Made by a program: the position numbers and the translations under genes | Shown here: piece by piece, positions 58,531-64,000 of the stretch | How the letters are laid out: every line of letters begins with the position of its first letter | Numbering within the stretch: position 1 is the stretch's first letter | Source: Pseudomonas sp. p1(2021b) | GTDB taxonomy: Bacteria > Pseudomonadota > Gammaproteobacteria > Pseudomonadales > Pseudomonadaceae | Assembly (NCBI RefSeq): GCF_020151015.1 | Contig: NZ_CP083747.1 | Span: 124,001-188,000, forward strand | Reading direction: 5' to 3' | Length of the DNA: 64,000 bases | Notes under the pieces: model-generated | Database searches by the model: none | Seen by the model: only the letters and a program-made list of their open reading frames with translations | What the model was told of the DNA's origin: nothing

Positions 58531-58788
58531 ATGACTGCGGAGCCAGCGCCGGGTCCAGCAGTTGAAAGGGTAATACAGCAGATCAGCCAGGCGGCCATCG
58601 CCATTGCTCACACCTACTTGGCCGGTGTCCTGGAGCGGGCTCGGGCAGCGACGAGCATCGACGATGCAAAACACGAGTCGAGCGTGGCCATCGGCTATGC
58701 CATGCTCATGGCTGACCTAGGGATGCTGACCGAAGACGAGTACATGGGCAAGCGTAGCGAGGCGCTGCAAGCCGTGGAGCGGCAATAG
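58531..58788 (+). CDS. Unknown 85-residue helical protein
   Basis: Helical protein (VIQQISQAAIAIAHTYLAGV, then MLMADLGMLTEDEYMGK). Its stop overlaps the next possible start (TAGTG). No family recognised. Confidence 0.55.
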   Translation: MTAEPAPGPAVERVIQQISQAAIAIAHTYLAGVLERARAATSIDDAKHESSVAIGYAMLMADLGMLTEDEYMGKRSEALQAVERQ

Positions 58789-58973
58789 TGTCGGCAACCC
58801 AGGTAACCGCCGGTACAGCCGGGCGGCCTAGGAAACGTGTTGACGGCACGCACCTAACTTCTCCGGCCGTGGTTCGGGCGACGACGACGAGCCTGCTACA
58901 GAAGCAAGGCTTTTGGAGGCAAATATTGTCGTATAGGCAAATAATCATTGTTAGAGATTGTCCTATAGGATAA
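58788..58973 (+). CDS. Possible small basic protein
   Basis: A 61-residue frame with a GTG start overlapping the previous stop. Basic N-terminal half (TAGRPRKRVDGTHLTSP). Coding potential moderate; an AT-rich segment follows (58917-58980) that may be the promoter of the next unit. Confidence 0.35.
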   Translation: MSATQVTAGTAGRPRKRVDGTHLTSPAVVRATTTSLLQKQGFWRQILSYRQIIIVRDCPIG

Positions 58974-59006
58974 TCTTTATTCATCGGGCAAGAGTCCCCT
59001 GTTGCC

Positions 59007-59093
59007 ATGACTCTCATTACCGATACAGCAGGCGTACACTGCTACGTGGACGTCGATGACCTACCCATCGAAAAGCGCTTTCAGAGCGCGTAA
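59007..59093 (+). CDS. 28-residue small ORF
   Basis: ATG 59007 to TAA 59093, encoding MTLITDTAGVHCYVDVDDLP and eight more residues. It ends 22 bp before the next gene, which has a strong ribosome site. Candidate leader or small gene. Confidence 0.35.
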   Translation: MTLITDTAGVHCYVDVDDLPIEKRFQSA

Positions 59094-59115
59094 TTTCAAA
59101 AAGGAAGAGACCAAA

Positions 59116-59280
59116 ATGTCGGAGCATACACTTTATTTACTGGGCTTCCTGGGCCTGGCCCTCGCTTATTTGGCGGCGTTTTTCTGTGTGCCGGCTGGTG
59201 TTCGGCGGGTCATGAAGTACATTGCCGCCTGCCTGTTTGTGGTTGGGGCCACCTTCACTGTCTACGGACTTCAACCCTGA
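59116..59280 (+). CDS. Small two-helix membrane protein
   Basis: 54 residues; ATG 59116 with AAGGAAGAG upstream. Two hydrophobic helices (YLLGFLGLALAYLAAFF and IAACLFVVGATFTVYGL). Unknown function. Confidence 0.6.
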   Translation: MSEHTLYLLGFLGLALAYLAAFFCVPAGVRRVMKYIAACLFVVGATFTVYGLQP

Positions 59281-59355
59281 CCCAGTAGCTGACTTTTTCA
59301 CGTGCTGAGTGGCAGTACCTGTTGCTTCTGCCTCTAGCCAACGGAGAATCACTTT

Positions 59356-59760
59356 TTGAAAAGCTTCACGATCTCGATCGCCTGGCTGATGCTGGTGCTC
59401 TGGTGTGCGATTCGAGTAGGTTTCGCTCTGCAAACCATTGAGCCGGCAGTTGCTCTCATCACCGACCCGTCAATTTGCCAAGCCGCGGGTGCTCCCGTCG
59501 TTAATGGCCTCTGCCGGGCTGAAGGGCGGATTGAGGGTGGGCTCGACGATCAATGGCATCTGCACACTGCAAGCACACCGGCCGAGGGTGTAACGCTACC
59601 AAAATCCGTCAGCCTGTTGTATCAGGTCGACTCATACCAGTTCCGCGGTGGTGCAGTAGCCGGCTATGGGCTGGCCATCCTGGCCTTTATCCTGGCGGCC
59701 CTGCCAGCTGTAGCCAACGCGTTGAGCATTTCTCGCAAAGCGCGCATTTCAGCTTGTTGA
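59356..59760 (+). CDS. Membrane protein with periplasmic loop, unknown
   Basis: 134 residues, TTG start with GGAGAATC upstream. An N-terminal helix (about 5-25), a loop with two cysteines (SICQAAG and GLCRAEG, likely a disulfide), and a C-terminal helix (YGLAILAFILAALPAVANAL). Function unknown. Confidence 0.6.
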   Translation: MKSFTISIAWLMLVLWCAIRVGFALQTIEPAVALITDPSICQAAGAPVVNGLCRAEGRIEGGLDDQWHLHTASTPAEGVTLPKSVSLLYQVDSYQFRGGAVAGYGLAILAFILAALPAVANALSISRKARISAC

Positions 59761-59864
59761 TGAAATTTCGTCGGGCGTAGCGCAACATCAAGCGCACTCA
59801 CAGACTGGGGCTGCAACGCTCTTTGAGCCTGCAGGATAAGCATTGATTGCTATGGAAATGGTAC

Positions 59865-60134
59865 ATGAGTAACCACCCAACGCCGCCTCGCCGGCGAACG
59901 ACACAGCATGAGCTTCTGCTGTGCTTTGCATTAGTCATGCTCGGTTGGCAGGGATACTTGTTCCACTTGCAAGCTGACACAATTGATTCGTTCCGCGGTT
60001 ACGAGTGGCCTTCGCTATGGCCGGGCGGAGTGGCTGCAATTGCTCTGATCTTGCTGGTGCGCTCGATTAGGCAGTATCAGGCGGCAGTGCGATCTGCTAA
60101 ATGGATTCGCCGCGATGGTAGCCGTCTTCCGTAA
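59865..60134 (+). CDS. Small two-helix membrane protein
   Basis: 89 residues from ATG 59865. A basic N terminus (PPRRRTTQHE) is followed by helices LLLCFALVMLGWQGYLF and WPGGVAAIALILLVRSI. Unknown function. Confidence 0.55.
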   Translation: MSNHPTPPRRRTTQHELLLCFALVMLGWQGYLFHLQADTIDSFRGYEWPSLWPGGVAAIALILLVRSIRQYQAAVRSAKWIRRDGSRLP

Positions 60135-60190
60135 TCTGCTGGAAGTTACTCCCCGGCCGGCACATGAGCGGTTTTTTTGAGGGAAGCACC

Positions 60191-60538
60191 ATGACTGAGC
60201 GATATGGGACTGATCAACTGGTTGGTGGGGGTTCGCTCGGAGCAGGTGACTCAACGAATGTTAAAGTCCGAATGAAGCCAGCTGCTCGCCATGAGTGGAT
60301 CATTCAATGGATCCGTGAAAACGGGGACGCTGATGTCCTCAACAGCGAATTCGTCGACGCATATGTCTTCACCACTGGCGCGACATCCGTCGCCCTGGGA
60401 CTAGGTGCTGATCGCTGCCGGCAATTGGGTCGTGATCTATCCACATTGCATGACGCTCAGCGCCTTACGCGTTGTCGTATCGGCCTGAAAGAACACTATA
60501 TGGGCATGCCCAATTGGGTTTATGCCTATAGCCTTTAG
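60191..60538 (+). CDS. Unknown 115-residue soluble protein
   Basis: ATG 60191 has a GAGGGAAGC ribosome site and is preferred to ATG 60164. Contains HEWIIQWIRENGDADVLNS and a mixed alpha/beta end (YMGMPNWVYAYSL). The ending resembles small plasmid proteins that bind DNA by a short helical domain, but I cannot assign it. Confidence 0.55.
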   Translation: MTERYGTDQLVGGGSLGAGDSTNVKVRMKPAARHEWIIQWIRENGDADVLNSEFVDAYVFTTGATSVALGLGADRCRQLGRDLSTLHDAQRLTRCRIGLKEHYMGMPNWVYAYSL

Positions 60539-60602
60539 GTCTTCTCTCACAGAGCCCATTTTTCCTTCGGCGCATGACACACAGATCATTGAGGATCTTC
60601 AC

Positions 60603-60782
60603 ATGCAAATCAAAACGGCCACCACCTATCGCTTCGTGAAGAGTGGAAACCTTGTTCGAACGATTGAGGCGACATCCTACGGAGGCCGAGGAAATTGGGT
60701 TGTAGCCCGGCTCGACACGGGAAAAGAGATGGTTGTCGCCGGCAAGGCGTTGACTGATCAAAATCACCCTGACTGGTCGTGA
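60603..60782 (+). CDS. Unknown 59-residue protein
   Basis: ATG 60603 with GAGGATC upstream. A beta-rich small domain (TTYRFVKSGNLVRTIEATSY, NWVVARLDTGKEMVV). Function unknown. Confidence 0.55.
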   Translation: MQIKTATTYRFVKSGNLVRTIEATSYGGRGNWVVARLDTGKEMVVAGKALTDQNHPDWS

Positions 60783-60872
60783 GAAATCCGTCTCGGCCAG
60801 TTACACTTCATGCTGCAGCTAGGCCAGGTCTGAGGAGAGGCGTGAGCTTCGCGCCCACAACGTGAGGTAGGT

Positions 60873-61106
60873 ATGAGCGAGAGCGAGAATTACAGTCAGC
60901 TAGACCAGGATCTGGAGGCTTTCGGCGAAAGATGGTCTATCGAGTACTCGATCATCTGCTGCCAGGGTTGCCACTCCAGCCAAGCTGTTGATCAGGCGGC
61001 CGAATCGTTCACACATGAGGAAGGGTGCTCGAACGAAATCGAAAGCGCGCAGCATCCATGGCACGAGCTCAAAGCTTTGCTTCGTGACCTGCCTCGCCTT
61101 GGCTAG
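60873..61106 (+). CDS. Unknown 77-residue cysteine-containing protein
   Basis: ATG preceded by GTGAGGTAGGT. The segment IICCQGCHSSQA...HEEGCSNE has four cysteines and two histidines, so a zinc site is likely. Function unknown. Confidence 0.55.
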   Translation: MSESENYSQLDQDLEAFGERWSIEYSIICCQGCHSSQAVDQAAESFTHEEGCSNEIESAQHPWHELKALLRDLPRLG

Positions 61107-61191
61107 TAAAGCGGGTGGTCAATTTCTTCTCCTACCCTGGCCTCAAACTGGGTAGTTGGAATCTTGGTTAGTTTTGGTGTGCAAGCATTTT

Positions 61192-61659
61192 ATGAAAGCA
61201 ATTATCTTCGCAGCTTTGGCTACATTCTCGATTAATGCTGCAGCTGCAGAGTCAGTCAATATCAGCACCGAGCTCTATCGCAATGGAGAGCTTGTTTCCC
61301 AGCCTCATGTTGTTGCTGTCAGCGGCTCCCAGCGTCCCTACAAAAACGTTGAGTACAGGAAGTTCAGGGAATTAGTTGGTAATAAAGTTCGGCTCGGACG
61401 TCTAGAGCTAGGCACAACAGCCTACTTTACGCCAGTTATCACTATCGATGGAGACATCCGTCTCACCATGGACGTCAACTATGTACGCCTGAATGAAATG
61501 AAGGCCGACAAATTCGGTAGTCTCGCCGTCGACTTCCCTCAGACTGATGGCTTCGTGTATAAAGGAACCGATATTATTCCCAATGGTGGTAAGCGCGAAT
61601 ATAAATCTTACGATAATGGGGAAGAGTACATTTACGTCGTTTCGGCCACAAGGCAATAA
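61192..61659 (+). CDS. Exported protein, unknown
   Basis: 155 residues from ATG 61192, with signal peptide MKAIIFAALATFSINAAAA|ES. The mature part is beta-rich (RLGRLELGTTAYFTPVITID, DVNYVRLNEM). It resembles small secreted proteins that accompany pilus systems in general form only; no family is recognised. The gap to 61937 holds a hairpin CTGGCGC...GCGCCAG near 61700-61726 and CTCAGCC...GGCTGAG at 61878-61895. Confidence 0.6.
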   Translation: MKAIIFAALATFSINAAAAESVNISTELYRNGELVSQPHVVAVSGSQRPYKNVEYRKFRELVGNKVRLGRLELGTTAYFTPVITIDGDIRLTMDVNYVRLNEMKADKFGSLAVDFPQTDGFVYKGTDIIPNGGKREYKSYDNGEEYIYVVSATRQ

Positions 61660-61937
61660 GTGCATGCATTTCCGGCTCTTACGCTGAGTATACTTAGCCA
61701 ACTGGCGCCGGGGCTCTTGCGCCAGCGTCAGTGCATCCGCCTGGCGCTGCTGGCAGTATGCGACCTCCCTCCTGCAAGCACTCCCCTCCCCACGATATTG
61801 ATCTGAAAACCCTTCGTCAGTATTGTGCGTACGTGTTAAGAATCAATTAGTGCGCATGGATCTTTATCCGCTATCTAAGCCCTCAGCCCCAAGGCTGAGT
61901 TGGGTTCGAAAATCAAATTCATGAGGGGAACGTCCAC

Positions 61938-62510
61938 GTGCGATCAGCAACAGAGAAGGAATGCCCGGGATGCAAGACGCGACAGAAGTTCTATGCGGGC
62001 AATGTCTGTCACCAGTGTGAGATCAAGCTTCGAGATTACCCATCGCTGAAAGCCACTGTGGACCAAGCCTCAGGCGGCTCGGCGGTACGCCTGCATTTCG
62101 GGGCCCGATTGGCGTTGCCAATGGGGTGCTACAAACTGCCTGGTAGCGAGCGTATGGCTGAAGCCTTGTCTGAACTTGTGCGAGCATCGTTCCCCACCGA
62201 AGAAGTCAGTCCTGGAGAAGTGACTGATCCTTGGGTACAAAGAGGTGCGGGCCGGATGTACAGCGGTGATGGCTTCTTCGAGGTGCGTCACCGTGACACC
62301 CAGCTTTGCGACTTCATCTCAACCGTCCCCCGTGAATTTCAAGAGGCCCTTCGCAAGTTCCTCTTCGCCACCGATGCAGTGTTACGCGAGAGCAACGCGG
62401 AGGGGAGGGTGCAGGGGCAGAACCTGCTGTTCCAATTGAACGATGGCAGCTTGTCCCTGGACGACTTCAACGTTCGGCTAACGCAGGCTCAGAATGGCAA
62501 TAAGCGATAA
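61938..62510 (+). CDS. Unknown protein with N-terminal zinc-ribbon motif
   Basis: 190 residues, GTG start. CPGCKTRQKFYAGNVCHQCE is a CxxC...CxxC zinc ribbon. The rest is mixed, with GRMYSGDGFFEVRHRDTQ and a helical end. Codon use is good. First of a tight set of overlapping genes to 63761. Confidence 0.6.
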   Translation: MRSATEKECPGCKTRQKFYAGNVCHQCEIKLRDYPSLKATVDQASGGSAVRLHFGARLALPMGCYKLPGSERMAEALSELVRASFPTEEVSPGEVTDPWVQRGAGRMYSGDGFFEVRHRDTQLCDFISTVPREFQEALRKFLFATDAVLRESNAEGRVQGQNLLFQLNDGSLSLDDFNVRLTQAQNGNKR

Positions 62511-62640
62511 CCCTGGCCCCCGCAGCACAGCATTAGAAGCTGGCAGTGCGGCGGGGAAGAGGGCCGAGGAGTTGCCCAGGAAATTACCCGTAAGCTGGCC
62601 GCTGACGTCGGTGCCGGCGCCAATGAGGAAGCCATCATGA
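62494..62640 (+). CDS. Possible 48-residue coupled ORF
   Basis: ATG 62494 overlaps the previous gene's end, and TGA 62640 overlaps the next ATG (ATGA). It encodes a Pro/Ser/Arg-rich peptide (TALEAGSAAGKRAEELPRK). It fills the gap exactly, which favours reality, but composition is weak. Confidence 0.35.
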   Translation: MAISDNPGPRSTALEAGSAAGKRAEELPRKLPVSWPLTSVPAPMRKPS

Positions 62641-62927
62641 CTGACGCACCTGTACTCGCCGTGCGCCGATGTGCGCCGAACCCCATAGAACCAGAGCACT
62701 CGCTTTGTGGCGACGCGCCAGAGGCGGTCGAGCTCGGCATGGCGCCGGAGCCGTTCGAGCCAGCCGGCAAGCGATCGATTACCTGCCGGCGCTGCTGTGA
62801 GGCAATACGCGAAGTGAAGGCGATACGCAATCGTCTGGAGCCACAGAGCGCATGGCTGGGCGATCGGAACCATTACCAAACCCATGAGCATACGCAGAGC
62901 TTTCGGCGACATAGTCGATCTGAGTAG
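62637..62927 (+). CDS. Small zinc-finger-like protein
   Basis: 96 residues. EHSLCGDAPEAVE and SITCRRCCEAI form an H-x2-CG...TC-x2-C pattern typical of small phage/plasmid zinc proteins. It overlaps both neighbours. Function unknown. Confidence 0.55.
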   Translation: MTDAPVLAVRRCAPNPIEPEHSLCGDAPEAVELGMAPEPFEPAGKRSITCRRCCEAIREVKAIRNRLEPQSAWLGDRNHYQTHEHTQSFRRHSRSE

Positions 62928-63468
62928 TGTTGAGAGTGGGGGCTGCCTTGCCCGTATCGTCTCCGGGCCTGCTGATTGCAATGTCTGCACCGGATTTGTG
63001 GTGGGCGTCTTTGACGACCCAAATTGCGTTGAATGGAAGGTCTTGGAGGCCTTGGATGTGCACTTGAGCCCTACCGATAAGGAATTCCACCTCGTTTCCG
63101 AGTGTGTGATGCGCGATGCTGATCATTTCACGCCCCTGAACCCTGTGACCTCCTCTGGTCAGTGCCCGGCCTGTGCAGGGACAGCCGTGGTTAACGAATG
63201 GCAAGAGCTGTTATCAGGCACGCTGAAGGCATACAAAAATCTAGTGTGCGGCTGTGGCCACTGGCACGGGGACACCGGAAATCTTGGCGAGTACCAATAC
63301 CTGGAAGACATTGATGACTGGATTGCTTGGCACCAGATTCACATCGAGCAGGAACTCGCCGAGTTGGAGTGGTTGACCCCCGAGGACTTCCTGGGCTTCG
63401 TGTTGGGTCTTCAAAAAGTACATTCCTCCTGTAATGTTGATGGAATATCGAGGGACACACCATCATGA
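62884..63468 (+). CDS. Unknown 194-residue protein
   Basis: ATG 62884 lies inside the previous gene's end. CPACAGTAVVNEWQE with CGCGHWHG forms a likely zinc site in the second half. The C-terminal half is acidic (DIDDWIAWHQIHIEQELAEL). The next gene starts by an ATGA-type overlap. Confidence 0.5.
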   Translation: MSIRRAFGDIVDLSSVESGGCLARIVSGPADCNVCTGFVVGVFDDPNCVEWKVLEALDVHLSPTDKEFHLVSECVMRDADHFTPLNPVTSSGQCPACAGTAVVNEWQELLSGTLKAYKNLVCGCGHWHGDTGNLGEYQYLEDIDDWIAWHQIHIEQELAELEWLTPEDFLGFVLGLQKVHSSCNVDGISRDTPS

Positions 63469-63761
63469 CCACTCCACCGGTGATACAGGCGCAACTGCAA
63501 GCGGCATTCCGCGCTTTGCGGCCTGGGCAGCTCTCACAAGGCCGCTTCGCTATCATGGCTCACGTCCTCGGTGAAAATGGGAAACCTGCGTGTGGAATGG
63601 CTCTGGATCTGGTGAATGCAGAACCCGCCGATCGTATCCAGGTAGCGGTGCGTTGCCGGCGGCCAGGTTGCTCCAGGCGCTGGCCAGATACTGATCCTCT
63701 CGATGAGCACTTCTTCTGCAAAGACCATTCTTGGCTCAACGATCTCAAATCAAGCGTCTGA
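63465..63761 (+). CDS. Unknown 98-residue protein with cysteine pair
   Basis: Overlaps the preceding stop. CRRPGCSRRWPDTDPLDEHF...CKDH suggests a zinc-binding C-terminal end. The N-terminal half is helical. Function unknown. Confidence 0.55.
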   Translation: MTTPPVIQAQLQAAFRALRPGQLSQGRFAIMAHVLGENGKPACGMALDLVNAEPADRIQVAVRCRRPGCSRRWPDTDPLDEHFFCKDHSWLNDLKSSV

Positions 63762-63820
63762 TCGGCAGACCCCGGCCGCCACCAATAGAGGCCGCTAACG
63801 CATCTTGGGAGAATAACTGC

Positions 63821-64000
63821 ATGTCGATGGAGTTTCGAAACCTGGCGGGAAACACTGTGATGATTGATCTAGGTGCTGAAGGTCAACTAGCCTTTGCATT
63901 GCCTGACCCTGCCGCCGAGCCAGGCCTTGGCCAAGTTGAAGAAGTACGCCTTCTGCGGAAGCAGATCGAGGCGCTTGTTCGCAGCAGCGGGGATCCGGCT
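63821..64000 (+). CDS. Unknown protein, N-terminal part (runs off the window)
   Basis: ATG 63821 with GGGAGAAT upstream. 60 residues are visible (MSMEFRNLAGNTVMIDLGAE, then VEEVRLLRKQIEALVRSSGD). Beta start, then a coiled helix; no family can be assigned from the part seen. Confidence 0.5.
   Translation, partial: MSMEFRNLAGNTVMIDLGAEGQLAFALPDPAAEPGLGQVEEVRLLRKQIEALVRSSGDPA

Noticed and set aside
61896..61915. GGGTTCGAAAATC looked like a tRNA T-arm
   Set aside because: No matching acceptor, D or anticodon arms were found around it.

Overview
The window looks like part of a large conjugative plasmid (megaplasmid) of a Pseudomonas species. It carries conjugation and pilus genes, a MobH-type HD protein beside topoisomerase III, a Tn5563-like Tn3-family transposon, two IS21-family elements, LysR and AraC metabolic clusters of Pseudomonas type, and a long tail of small orphan genes. 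No rRNA, tRNA, CRISPR array or core chromosomal gene was seen. Host and replicon type are inferences; no replication or partition gene lies in the window.

Layout. 1-4 kb: leftward genes for a DsbA-like oxidoreductase (cut by the window edge), a PilB/GspE-type ATPase, a small anchored protein and a VirB1-like lytic transglycosylase, then a rightward Sel1-repeat protein and a leftward membrane protein with an HExxH motif. 4-9.7 kb: a mating-pair-stabilisation (TraN) region in which TraN is split into an N-terminal-type gene and a C-terminal-type gene, and the N-terminal-type gene is present twice with different distal domains. A 15-bp palindrome precedes both units. 9.8-16.7 kb: RecG-like helicase, HTH-like protein, CobT-like VWA protein, CobS/MoxR-like AAA ATPase and a 373-residue unknown. 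The last three each carry the same 70-nt structured leader that can sequester the ribosome binding site. 16.7-24.4 kb: a regulator with an AlgP-like tail, an OB-fold protein, topoisomerase III, the HD/MobH-like protein and a small unknown.

24.4-32.3 kb: a Tn5563-like transposon (TnpR, ribbon-helix-helix/PIN toxin-antitoxin pair, TnpA, mercury-gene remnant). Its right part has been replaced by an IS21-family element whose istB is frameshifted. 32.3-35.1 kb: a truncated gene, a CoiA-like protein and a DUF1835-type protein. 35.4-48.7 kb: an island headed by a small tyrosine recombinase. It contains a LysR-controlled oxidoreductase operon (SDR, CMD protein, double cupin, amine-oxidase-like flavoenzyme, zinc alcohol dehydrogenase) and a second cluster with two AraC regulators, another CMD protein, a DUF417 membrane protein, an NTF2-like/hydrolase fusion, a CGNR zinc-finger protein and a YeeE-type transporter. 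The island ends in decayed sequence and a second, intact IS21-family element (49.4-52.0 kb).

52-64 kb: a string of mostly small genes, many of them tightly coupled and several too short for ordinary gene callers. Five of the early starts in this string share a GGAAAAC-type junction just upstream. Decayed genes lie between them, including one interrupted by a single amber codon. The region resembles the accessory cargo zones of Pseudomonas megaplasmids.

Likely teamwork: the TraN-type proteins, transglycosylase, DsbA-like protein, topoisomerase III and HD protein would serve conjugation or DNA processing. The AAA/VWA pair with its shared leaders looks like a co-regulated chaperone-type module of unknown target. 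The 35-49 kb island is metabolic cargo.
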